This document shows positions 9,157 through 16,935 of a stretch of 64,000 bases of DNA, one piece after another. Position numbers and translations under genes: made by a program. This stretch comes from Photorhabdus khanii NC19. GTDB taxonomy: Bacteria; Pseudomonadota; Gammaproteobacteria; Enterobacterales; Enterobacteriaceae. The stretch covers positions 227,859 to 291,858 of the forward strand of contig NZ_AYSJ01000013.1 in NCBI RefSeq assembly GCF_000517265.1, given 5' to 3'. The notes below the pieces were generated by a model that was not told the DNA's origin, ran no database searches, and saw only the letters and a program-made list of their open reading frames with translations. The stretch's first letter is position 1, and every line of letters begins with the position of its first letter.

Positions 9157-9478
9157 CGTATACCACTCTCTTTTCTTCTTGAATGCGTTGTGGTAGCAAA
9201 GCCAGCTTATCTCTTGTTTGTTCTATACGTGCTGAGATAGGAAATTTATCCCTTTCAAACAAGTTGATGCCTACAAGATTAGCTAGCTCAAATGCTAGTC
9301 CTATAGAACAGCCCATATCTCCTTTTTCAATTTTTTGCAGTGTAGTTCTGGATATACCCGCACGTTCTGCCAAATTCTTTTCTGACCACCGACGTTGTTT
9401 TCTGCCTAGCTTGATTTGTTCTCCGAGTAGCATGGCTGCTTCTTGGGAGAATTTAGAATAGGCTCTATGTTTTGACAT
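9146..9478 (-). CDS. hipB: HipB-family helix-turn-helix antitoxin and autorepressor
   Basis: The 110-residue protein contains an HTH_3 (Cro/cI) domain at about residues 18-75: LGEQIKLGRKQRRWSEKNLAERAGISRTTLQKIEKGD. It would bind HipA and repress the hipBA promoter. An AGGAG-like ribosome-binding site precedes the ATG on the minus strand. Two related palindromic sites upstream (9534-9549 and 9573-9600) are candidate operators. The C-terminal tail (EEKRVVYDDF) is longer than in E. coli HipB (88 residues). Confidence 0.9.
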   Translation of the reverse strand: MSKHRAYSKFSQEAAMLLGEQIKLGRKQRRWSEKNLAERAGISRTTLQKIEKGDMGCSIGLAFELANLVGINLFERDKFPISARIEQTRDKLALLPQRIQEEKRVVYDDF

Positions 9479-9533
9479 ACTCCCTCCTTTTGACTTTTAT
9501 TTTGGTCTTTATAGGCTTTAATGAACAGTATAG

Positions 9534-9600
9534 TGGTCATTATAATGGTTTGTTGAAATGAGGATGTCAATATCACATGACCATTATAATGACCATGTGA
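9534..9600. promoter_or_regulatory. Two HipB operator-like sites upstream of hipBA
   Basis: TGGTCATTATAATGGT at 9534-9549 reappears in reverse complement at 9580-9595. Both are centred on the perfect palindrome CATTATAATG, and the centres are 46 bases apart. The distal copy sits within a 28-base near-palindrome (9573-9600) whose outer arms are TCACATG and CATGTGA. HipB is known to bind several spaced palindromic operators before its own operon, which fits this layout. Confidence 0.65.
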
Positions 9601-9642
9601 GGTACAAGGTATGGGAGTAAAACTCAAAGGATTATTCTTATA

Positions 9643-9762
9643 GGGGTCGTTTGGCGAAAGGGAAATTAAAGTACGCTAAGCAAAGAGTGTCAGGTTAAAC
9701 TATGCTTCAAACTGGCACTCATGGCTTAGTGTACTATTTTTTCCGAATTCTGTAGTTACCCG
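9643..9762. repeat. Tn3-family-type 38-bp terminal inverted repeat with a degenerate inward-facing partner
   Basis: Bases 9643-9680 are exactly 38 long, begin GGGGTCGT and end AGTACGCTAAG. This matches the GGGG...TAAG layout of Tn3-family ends, and by memory about 29 of 38 positions agree with the Tn21-type end. A decayed inverted partner runs from CTTAGTGTACT at 9725 to about 9762 and matches best in the inner half. The pair would delimit a unit of only about 120 bases, as in miniature Tn3-derived elements. No convincing 5-bp target duplication is seen. It could also be one solo end plus a chance hairpin. No gene lies between 9601 and 10000. Confidence 0.5.
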
Positions 9763-10000
9763 TAACTGAATACCCATAATTCAATCAAATGAAATGCCAA
9801 TTTTTTAAGTACGCCTAATAAACTTCCCTCCATTGCGACTCGTTAGAAACACATTATCTTAATTACATGTATATATATACATGTAATTAACATTATTTTA
9901 AAATGATAAGTGCAATGCAATAACAACCTGTTACATGATTGAGTCATACAACAGCTTGTTTTTACTTTCTTATATTAAATCTAACTTACATGAGAATGAC

Positions 10001-10375
10001 ATGATGACAGTATCTCCCAAACCCAATCTTCAGCTTGTCTACGTATCTGATATCGAACGTTCGACAGCTTTCTACCAGACACTTTTCAATTCTGAACCCG
10101 TGTTTTCTAGCCCCCGCTATGTGGCATTTGCTGCCGACAGCGAAGCACTGTTTGCTATTTGGTCTGGCGGAACCAAGCCAGATGCTGCTGTCCCGCGGTT
10201 CTCTGAGATCGGCATTATGTTGCCATCCCACGAAGATGTAGATCGCCTCTTTGAGGAATGGCGGAAGAACCCCGGCATCAAAATCGTGCAAGAACCTTAT
10301 ACTGAAGTTTTTGGTCGTACTTTCCTCGTTGAAGATCCTGACGGTCATATTATTCGAGTATGCCCCCTGGATTAG
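10001..10375 (+). CDS. ehpR: VOC-family phenazine-antibiotic resistance protein (EhpR-like)
   Basis: The protein of about 125 residues runs PKPNLQLVYVSDIERSTAFYQ, SPRYVAFAADSEALFAIWSGG, RFSEIGIMLPS, EPYTEVFGRTFLVEDPDGHIIRVCPLD. This closely matches what I remember of EhpR from Pantoea agglomerans, a glyoxalase-fold protein that binds the phenazine D-alanylgriseoluteic acid and confers self-resistance by sequestration. I take the ATG at 10001; an upstream ATG at 9935 adds 22 residues with no family similarity. A strong terminator follows. There is no phenazine synthesis operon here, so the gene probably protects against competitors' phenazines or a product made elsewhere. Confidence 0.82.
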   Translation: MMTVSPKPNLQLVYVSDIERSTAFYQTLFNSEPVFSSPRYVAFAADSEALFAIWSGGTKPDAAVPRFSEIGIMLPSHEDVDRLFEEWRKNPGIKIVQEPYTEVFGRTFLVEDPDGHIIRVCPLD

Positions 10376-10420
10376 AAGCTAGATTAACTTCCCTGGCACG
10401 ACTGCGGTGAAAATTTTCTT

Positions 10421-10455
10421 AAAGGAGTTTAATCAGGAGGATTAAATTCCTTTTT
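10421..10455 (+). terminator. Intrinsic terminator after ehpR
   Basis: Bases 10421-10434 pair with 10440-10453 (one G-U pair) around AGGAG, and the stem ends in a T run. It lies 46 bases after the ehpR stop. Its position isolates ehpR from the T6SS cluster. Confidence 0.75.
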
Positions 10456-11059
10456 CTGAGACACCCTTTATATTCATGAAATTATTAAAAATAAAGCTAA
10501 GATAATTGATTGCTTTTCAGAATTGAAAAATCACATTTACCCACTTATTTCTTACCTCCTATTTTTCTCTTTATTCTTTAATAAAAAACTTTAAAATCTA
10601 ACAAATCGATAATCAATATGACCATTTCAGGTTAATTATGATGAAAACCATAATTAACCCTTTAATTACATCTATATTTTAATTTTTCTGACTAATCAGA
10701 ATTTCACTTCTAAAAATAGTAGGTAAAAAATAGGACAAGTATGAAAATACATTTTAACCACAATGCTGTGTTTTTAATTTTATCTTTAAATACAAACAAT
10801 TAAATTAATTTACAAGGTTTACAATATTATATTTAACCCCGTAAGTATTGCATTAAATTAATATACATGAGAACTTATTTACCAGCCGACACACGGTGGG
10901 TTTTAAATATCATTAAATGTGTCACAGCATATTAGATTGCTATAAATAGACGTTAATTGATTTCTTCGTCTATCTCATCTTGTTCGGTTATTCAATCAGG
11001 TTTGGTGCGGTTTAACGTAAGTTTGCACTTCCTGTCATATATAAAGGTATAAAGGTGCC
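10456..11059. other. AT-rich 600-base leader region of the T6SS cluster
   Basis: No gene is visible. The region must contain the promoter for tssB. A TATAAA at about 10941 is a possible -10, but I cannot find a matching -35, nor a sigma-54 site with the required GG/GC spacing. The long AT-rich leader suggests regulation by nucleoid proteins such as H-NS, which is inference only. Confidence 0.5.
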
Positions 11060-11593
11060 ATGAATACTCAACGTAAGCTTGATAAAGTGAGACCGCCCCG
11101 AGTTCAGATTACTTATGATGTTGAATTAGGTGGTGCGGTCGAGAAAAAAGAATTGCCCTTGGTCATTGGTGTCATTGGTCAATTTGCTGAACAATCAATT
11201 CCTATGCGTGAACGTCGTTTCATGCATATTGATAAAGATAATTTTAATGCGGTGATGGAAGGTCTGACGCCTTCATTGGAATTACAGGTTGAAAGTGCGC
11301 TGCCTGGGCAAAGCGGATTTATTAATGTCGATTTGCAATTTAAATCAATGGCGGACTTTACCCCAGAGAATTTGGCGAAACAGATTGAACCGCTACGTAA
11401 TTTGCTGGAGGTTCGCAGCAAATTAAGCGATCTGAAAGGCCGTGCATTGAGCAATGAAAAATTGCGCGACCGTCTGGCGGAAATTCTTGCTGAACATGCG
11501 GACAAATTACCACAGGTAAATGAAGAGACGGAAACGCCAGCCACAGAAAATACGGCGGATGACGTCACTCCGGAAAATAACAATGCACAGTGA
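11060..11593 (+). CDS. tssB: T6SS contractile sheath small subunit TssB (VipA)
   Basis: At 177 residues with PRVQITYDVELGGAVEKKELPLVIGVIG and FVxAxMEGLTPSLEL-type segments, this is TssB. It pairs with TssC to form the cytoplasmic sheath whose contraction fires the Hcp tube. It is the first gene of the cluster. The next gene, tssC, starts eight bases after its stop. The C-terminal tail rich in Glu, Thr and Asn is typical. Confidence 0.95.
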   Translation: MNTQRKLDKVRPPRVQITYDVELGGAVEKKELPLVIGVIGQFAEQSIPMRERRFMHIDKDNFNAVMEGLTPSLELQVESALPGQSGFINVDLQFKSMADFTPENLAKQIEPLRNLLEVRSKLSDLKGRALSNEKLRDRLAEILAEHADKLPQVNEETETPATENTADDVTPENNNAQ

Positions 11594-11600
11594 GGAAAAC

Positions 11601-13082
11601 ATGGAACAGAGCGTTGTTGAACAGCAAGAATTGAAAACGACGGAAACCAGTGGTGATTTTCTTGATCAGATTATTGATAACACCCAAGCCATTCGCCGGG
11701 AAGCCGATCGTGATCGGGTCAAAAGCCAGCTTGACCAGTTTCTGGCCGAAGTAACGTCAGGTTCGCTGGTGGTTTCTGGTGATTTAGTAAACAGCATTGA
11801 AGAGCGTATCGCCGCGATTGACGCACTGATGTCCGCTCAGCTGAGCAAGGTGTTGCATCACCCAGAATTACAGCGTCTGGAATCGTCTTGGGTAGGGCTT
11901 AAGGGATTACTTGACCAGAGTGAAACTAATAATACCCAGATCCGAATGTTGAATGCGACAAAAACCGATTTGATTAAGGACTTTAAATCGGCGTCTGATT
12001 TCGATCAGTCAATGTTGTTTAAGAATGTTTACGAGTATGAATACGGTACCTTTGGTGGTGAACCTTATTCAGCGTTTGTCGGTGATTTTGACTTTGATAA
12101 CAGTCCGGAAGATCTTTATTTACTGGAGCAGATTTCCCATGTGGCAGCGGCAGCCCATGCCCCGTTTATCAGTTCAGCCAACGCAGGTATGTTAGGGCTG
12201 AATGATTTTGGTGAACTGCCACGTCCACGTGATTTGTCCAAATTGTTTGAAACATCCGATTATCTGCGCTGGAAGCGTTTTCGGGAATCCGATGACTCCC
12301 GCTATGTCGGTTTGACTTTGCCGAGGGTGATTGGCCGTTTACCTTATGGGGCAAAAACCATCCCGGTTGAACAATTCTGTTTCGAGGAGCAGGTAAAAGA
12401 AGGGGACAGCAGCAGTTATCTGTGGATTAACGCCGCTTATGCACTGGCGGGCCGTATGGTGGCTGCGTTTGAACAATATGGTTGGTGCGCGGCAATTCGC
12501 GGTGTGGAAGGCGGGGGATTGGTAGAGGCATTGCCGACCCATCATTATTCCTCTGTGTCCGGTGAAAAGATGCTGCAATGCCCGACTGAGGTGGCCATTT
12601 CTGATCGCCGTGAAAGAGAGTTAGCGGAATTAGGGTTTATTCCTCTGGTTTATTATAAAGGTACTGACTATGCCGCCTTCTTCTCGGTACAGTCGCCTAA
12701 CAAACCGAGGAAATATAATTCTGACCTGGCAAATGCCAACGCAAAATTATCGACACAATTGCAATACATTATGACGACTTCTCGTTTCGCCCATTATTTG
12801 AAAATGATCGTGCGTGACAAAGTGGGTAGTTTTATGTCCCGCGGAGAATGTCAGTCTTATCTGCAAAGTTGGATCAACCAATATATTGTTGGTTCTGATA
12901 CCGTCGGCGCAGAAATTAAAGCAAGCCACCCATTGCGTGAGGCAAGAGTTGATGTTGTTGAAGTTCCAGGAGCACCTGGAACATATCGAGCGGTAGCTTA
13001 TTTAAGGCCGCATTTCCAATTGGAAGGATTAAGTATGTCTTTACGGCTGGTTGCTGATTTACCGCCGTCATCGGCAGCTTGA
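11601..13082 (+). CDS. tssC: T6SS contractile sheath large subunit TssC (VipB)
   Basis: About 493 residues, the usual TssC length. Landmarks are LESSWVGLKGLL, the GGEPYSAFVGDF stretch, FxLPRVIGRLPYG, and the C-terminal PLREARVDVVEVPGAPGTYRAVAYLRPHFQLEGL. The start is the ATG at 11601 (MEQSVVEQQE), preceded by GAGGAA; the longer frame upstream merely overlaps tssB. It forms the sheath with TssB and is recycled by ClpV (TssH), encoded at the cluster end. Confidence 0.95.
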   Translation: MEQSVVEQQELKTTETSGDFLDQIIDNTQAIRREADRDRVKSQLDQFLAEVTSGSLVVSGDLVNSIEERIAAIDALMSAQLSKVLHHPELQRLESSWVGLKGLLDQSETNNTQIRMLNATKTDLIKDFKSASDFDQSMLFKNVYEYEYGTFGGEPYSAFVGDFDFDNSPEDLYLLEQISHVAAAAHAPFISSANAGMLGLNDFGELPRPRDLSKLFETSDYLRWKRFRESDDSRYVGLTLPRVIGRLPYGAKTIPVEQFCFEEQVKEGDSSSYLWINAAYALAGRMVAAFEQYGWCAAIRGVEGGGLVEALPTHHYSSVSGEKMLQCPTEVAISDRRERELAELGFIPLVYYKGTDYAAFFSVQSPNKPRKYNSDLANANAKLSTQLQYIMTTSRFAHYLKMIVRDKVGSFMSRGECQSYLQSWINQYIVGSDTVGAEIKASHPLREARVDVVEVPGAPGTYRAVAYLRPHFQLEGLSMSLRLVADLPPSSAA

Positions 13083-13133
13083 TTATTCTATTTATTAAAA
13101 TTTATCCTATTTATTATAACGGAGCAGTTAATT

Positions 13134-13628
13134 ATGAGTTCTTCAATTTTTTTACAAATCGATGGTATTAAAGGTGAGAGTACCGACAGCAAGCATAAAG
13201 ACTGGATTGAGCTGGAGCATGTCAACTTTGGTGCGTTCAACCACGCACGTATCGCAGACAGTGGTAAACGTAAGATTACCGTTGGTGCAGCGGGTTTCCG
13301 TACCATTGACTGTGTGAAGGTGATGGACATCAGTTCTATCAAATTGTTGTCCGCAGTGGCGCAGGGTACGGCGATTAAGAAAGTGAAACTGGAAATCTGT
13401 ACGATTTTCAAAGGGGAAATGCATCCTTACGCGGAAGTTGAAATGGACGAATGTATTATCTCCGACGTCCATGAAACCTGTTCACGTGGTGGTGAATTCC
13501 CACAAGAGCAGTTTTCTATCACCTATTCCAAAATTAAATGGACATTCACCCCACTCAGCCCAGACGGAACCAAAGGCAACAAAGCAGGTCCAGAAGGTTG
13601 GGATCTTATCGAGAACAAGAAACAGTAA
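13134..13628 (+). CDS. hcp: T6SS inner-tube protein Hcp (TssD)
   Basis: The 164-residue protein begins MSSSIFLQIDGIKGESTDSKHKDWIEL, the classical Hcp opening, and ends with the YSKIKWTF beta strand. Hexameric rings of Hcp stack into the tube pushed out of the cell. It is about 50 bases after tssC. A GC-rich hairpin after its stop may set its expression above that of the downstream genes. Confidence 0.96.
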   Translation: MSSSIFLQIDGIKGESTDSKHKDWIELEHVNFGAFNHARIADSGKRKITVGAAGFRTIDCVKVMDISSIKLLSAVAQGTAIKKVKLEICTIFKGEMHPYAEVEMDECIISDVHETCSRGGEFPQEQFSITYSKIKWTFTPLSPDGTKGNKAGPEGWDLIENKKQ

Positions 13629-13643
13629 TTTTTACTGTTTACT

Positions 13644-13660
13644 GCCGGCCTTTGGCCGGC
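13644..13660 (+). terminator. GC-rich hairpin (attenuator) between hcp and tssE
   Basis: GCCGGCC and GGCCGGC form a seven-base-pair stem with a three-base loop, 15 bases after the hcp stop and 23 before tssE. Only a short T stretch follows, so it more likely attenuates or stabilises the upstream mRNA than fully terminates. Confidence 0.55.
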
Positions 13661-13682
13661 GGTTTCTGCCCGGAAAGATATT

Positions 13683-14129
13683 ATGATTCAGCCCTCATTT
13701 CTCCATCGTCTGAAAGACGATTATCCACAAGATGAAAAACGTGGTGTAACGCTGAACTGGTCACGTCAGGAAGTCGTACAAAGCCTGATTTCCGATTTGA
13801 GCATGCTGTTTTCATCAAGACCGATCTCTGCAATTTCACCATTATTTGGGGAGTTGCCGAAATCAGTTTTAAATTATGGTGTTTACGATGTCATTAATGT
13901 GGATATTTCCGATGATGAACGTATTGATGCACTGAGCAATAATATTTACCAAGCTATTTCCTGGTTCGAACCACGCTTGAAAAATGTCGTTATTACATTA
14001 CAGAAAAATACGCCGGAGAATATTACTTTCTGGGTGAATGGAAATTTTTTCAATGAACAGGTGGTGTTTTCTATTTCATGGAGTAGTACCGCTTATACCT
14101 ATTCAATTTCATGGGATAAATTACAATAA
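13683..14129 (+). CDS. tssE: T6SS baseplate protein TssE (gp25-like)
   Basis: The 148-residue protein has SFLHRLKDDYP near the start, LLSSRP-like LFSSRPIS and SVLNYGVYDV in the middle, and an acidic-to-hydrophobic gp25 lysozyme-fold domain (ISWFEPRLKNVVITL). TssE joins TssF and TssG in the baseplate wedge. It is separated from tssF by only five bases. Confidence 0.92.
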   Translation: MIQPSFLHRLKDDYPQDEKRGVTLNWSRQEVVQSLISDLSMLFSSRPISAISPLFGELPKSVLNYGVYDVINVDISDDERIDALSNNIYQAISWFEPRLKNVVITLQKNTPENITFWVNGNFFNEQVVFSISWSSTAYTYSISWDKLQ

Positions 14130-14134
14130 ACAAC

Positions 14135-15946
14135 ATGATGCTATTACCACAGAAAATACTGACTTATTACAACCGGGAATTAAATTATTTAAGACAATAT
14201 GGCGCTGCGTTTTCTCAGCGTTTTCCTAAAATAGCCAAACGTCTTGGGTTCGCGGAGGGCGTTTCGGAAGATCCGCATGTAGAACGTCTGGTGGAGTCTT
14301 TTGCTTTTCTGACGGCAAAAATCCACCAACGTATTGATGAAGATATGCCGGAGCTAAGTAACGCCATGTTGGAAGTACTGGCACCGCAGTTTTTGCGTCA
14401 GGTACCGTCGGTATCGCTAGTGCAGTTTCAACAGGATCCGCAAACATCCGGCGTTACCGGGATGATGACGGTAGCACGGCATACCTCATTGATTTCTCAG
14501 CCGGTAGGTGATGTAGCATGCCGTTTCCGTACAGTATATCCACTGGAAATGTTGCCGTTGGATTTAACGCACGCGGAGCTGACGCCGGACCCTTACGACC
14601 GGGATTTTATTTTAACGTTGAATTTTACGTTGTGGCCAGGTGCCAGTTTTCAGGCTCGCCATATTCGTTTGTACTTACATGGTGCACCAGTGCTGACTCA
14701 CAGCTTGTATGAATTACTGTCGGCACAAGTTAAGCAACTGGAATGCCGGTTGGGTGAGCGCATATTCAGCATGAATAGTCGGGATATTCAAGTGGTGGGT
14801 TTTGATCCACAAGACAACTTGTGTGCCGATGATTTATTGATAAATCCAGCTCACCACCTGTTCCGCGATTATTTCAGTTTTCCGGAAAGATTTTTATTTC
14901 TGGATATTCCGCTGCCTGATGCCGGCTTGATCACTAGTTTATCAGGCGAGTTGCAATATCGTTTCCGGCTTAAGGATTGCGTAGCGTTGCGTCGTATTGA
15001 ACGTATGAGTGATAAAGTCAGCAACGAAACCTTCCGGTTGAATTGTGTACCCATCGTCAATCTGTTTCTTCATCAGGCGGAGCCGATTATTCCGCTGGAA
15101 ACTGAGCATGAATACTTGGTTCAACCGGATGCGCGTCGTCCACAAAGCATGGAAGTCTATACCATCGATCAGGTTGAGGTTGTCAGCCGTCAGCAGGAGC
15201 AATTGAGTTCCAGACGGGTGCCGCCGTTATTCGGTATTGAACATACACAATTTGATGAGCAAATCCCGTTATTCTGGCAGGCGTCACCGCACCCCTCACT
15301 AAGACATAACGACACAGGGATAAATATGTTCATCGGTTTTTCTGATAGTCGCGGCGAACAGCTAAAACCAGAAAGCGATGTGGTGATACTGAGTCTGACC
15401 TGTACTAACCGTGATGTACCACAGCAGTTGAGTAACGGTCATCCTGACGGGGATTTCGAATCGGAAAGTGCTTTGCCTGGTGTAAAAATTCTGGGATTGA
15501 TCCGCCCCCGGTTGCCGGTACGTCCACAACCAAGTTGTGCGTTGAACTGGCAGTTGGTGTCGCAACTTAATTTGAACCAAATGTTACTGAGTGGTCCGCA
15601 AGGAGTTCAGTGCTTAAAAGAAACGCTGGAACTCTACAACCTGCTCAGTGATCCGGCCATATCGAGGTTGATTGCACAATTACAGCAGATTGCCATTGCG
15701 CCGGTAAGTGCGCGCTTAAACCCCGCCGATCCTTATTCTCTGGCGCGAGGGTTGGAGATAACGCTGACCTTTCAAGCACAGGCGAGCGAATTTGTCGATT
15801 TTTATCTGTATTGCAGTTTGTTAGAACGTTTTATCGCTATGTATGCGCCAATTAACAGCTTCACGCAAACCGTAACACAGCTGGAGACGGTTAATAATAG
15901 TACGCGCCGTTGGCCACGTCGCAGCGGGAAACTGACATGGCTTTAG
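14135..15946 (+). CDS. tssF: T6SS baseplate protein TssF
   Basis: The 603-residue protein has the diagnostic start LLPQKILTYYNRELNYLRQYGAAFSQRFPKIA and then DPHVERLVESFAFLTAKIHQRID. TssF is the largest wedge component of the baseplate and contacts the membrane complex through TssK. Its end overlaps the start of tssG by ten bases. Confidence 0.95.
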   Translation: MMLLPQKILTYYNRELNYLRQYGAAFSQRFPKIAKRLGFAEGVSEDPHVERLVESFAFLTAKIHQRIDEDMPELSNAMLEVLAPQFLRQVPSVSLVQFQQDPQTSGVTGMMTVARHTSLISQPVGDVACRFRTVYPLEMLPLDLTHAELTPDPYDRDFILTLNFTLWPGASFQARHIRLYLHGAPVLTHSLYELLSAQVKQLECRLGERIFSMNSRDIQVVGFDPQDNLCADDLLINPAHHLFRDYFSFPERFLFLDIPLPDAGLITSLSGELQYRFRLKDCVALRRIERMSDKVSNETFRLNCVPIVNLFLHQAEPIIPLETEHEYLVQPDARRPQSMEVYTIDQVEVVSRQQEQLSSRRVPPLFGIEHTQFDEQIPLFWQASPHPSLRHNDTGINMFIGFSDSRGEQLKPESDVVILSLTCTNRDVPQQLSNGHPDGDFESESALPGVKILGLIRPRLPVRPQPSCALNWQLVSQLNLNQMLLSGPQGVQCLKETLELYNLLSDPAISRLIAQLQQIAIAPVSARLNPADPYSLARGLEITLTFQAQASEFVDFYLYCSLLERFIAMYAPINSFTQTVTQLETVNNSTRRWPRRSGKLTWL

Positions 15947-16914
15947 CAAGCAATAATGTAGAAAACAGAGTGCGTTTGGCGGGTGGTCGTTTTTATCAGA
16001 ATGTACGCCGGTTGCTTAAACGCTGTCGTCATCGTCAGCGTGAAGAAGCGGTGATTACCCCTGACGATGTAGTGCAGTTCAGCTCCGTATTGACACTGGA
16101 GGCACCGGAAAGGGAAGTGGAATCCCTGATGCCTGCGCAAAAGGAGCACGAACAGTATCGTATGGCGGTGCATCACTTTGGCCTATTAGGAACTTTTGGT
16201 GCATTACCGTTGAGTTATACCGAATGGCTGATTGATAGGCGTTATCGCTACGGCGACGAATCAGCCCAGGCGTTTATTGATATTTTTACCCATCGGCTGC
16301 TTAGCTTGCGTTTTCAGGCATGGCAGAAATACCGGTTATATGTCAACGCAGAACTGCAAAGCTATCAGGCACTGCCGGCAGTCATTGCGGCGGTAGCCGG
16401 ACAATTAACCGAAAGTAAAACACAGTGCATTCATCCCGCCTGTGTTGGGTTGCTGGCGACACCGATTCGCACAATGGTGAACTTGCAGCATCTGTTGCAG
16501 CGGGAATTTAACATGCCGGTCAGTATTCATCCCTTTAAAGGGCGCTGGCAATATGCTGAACAGGCACATTGTTGTTGCCTGGGTCGCAGCCTGTTGGGCG
16601 ATAGCCCGATGTTGGGTCATGCTTATTGGGATATTCAGTCAGGGTTTCATATTCAGCTGGGGCCGTTTGCCGCCTGGCAGCACGCCGCTTTTATGCCGGG
16701 AAATGAAAAACATCGCAGATTGACGCAGTGGGTGTGGCAATTTGCCGGGCCGCTGCTCTCCTTTTCGCTGGAATTACTGGTGCAGCATAGTGGGCAGGGC
16801 AATATGTTAAATGGCAGCCGCCGATTGGGGTGGGATGGTTGTTTAGGGGATACTGGAGATAGCCATATTCAGCGTGTGTATTTGGCTGAATGTGCGAGTC
16901 CTTACGCAGTTTAA
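15937..16914 (+). CDS. tssG: T6SS baseplate protein TssG
   Basis: About 325 residues, with FGLLGTFGALPLSYTEW, RLLSLRFQAWQKYR and PFAAWQHAAFMPGNEKHRRL, typical of TssG. I start at the ATG at 15937, which overlaps the tssF stop; a TTG at 15910 adds nine residues and is less likely. It forms the TssF2-TssG wedge core of the baseplate. Confidence 0.94.
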   Translation: MALASNNVENRVRLAGGRFYQNVRRLLKRCRHRQREEAVITPDDVVQFSSVLTLEAPEREVESLMPAQKEHEQYRMAVHHFGLLGTFGALPLSYTEWLIDRRYRYGDESAQAFIDIFTHRLLSLRFQAWQKYRLYVNAELQSYQALPAVIAAVAGQLTESKTQCIHPACVGLLATPIRTMVNLQHLLQREFNMPVSIHPFKGRWQYAEQAHCCCLGRSLLGDSPMLGHAYWDIQSGFHIQLGPFAAWQHAAFMPGNEKHRRLTQWVWQFAGPLLSFSLELLVQHSGQGNMLNGSRRLGWDGCLGDTGDSHIQRVYLAECASPYAV

Positions 16915-16935
16915 ATAAAAAATGCAGGTAAAAAT

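Noticed and set aside
10394-10412. Possible sigma-54 promoter (TGGCACG) upstream of the T6SS cluster
   Set aside because: The downstream half is CGGTG rather than TTGC at the needed spacing, and the motif lies upstream of the ehpR terminator, 650 bases from tssB.
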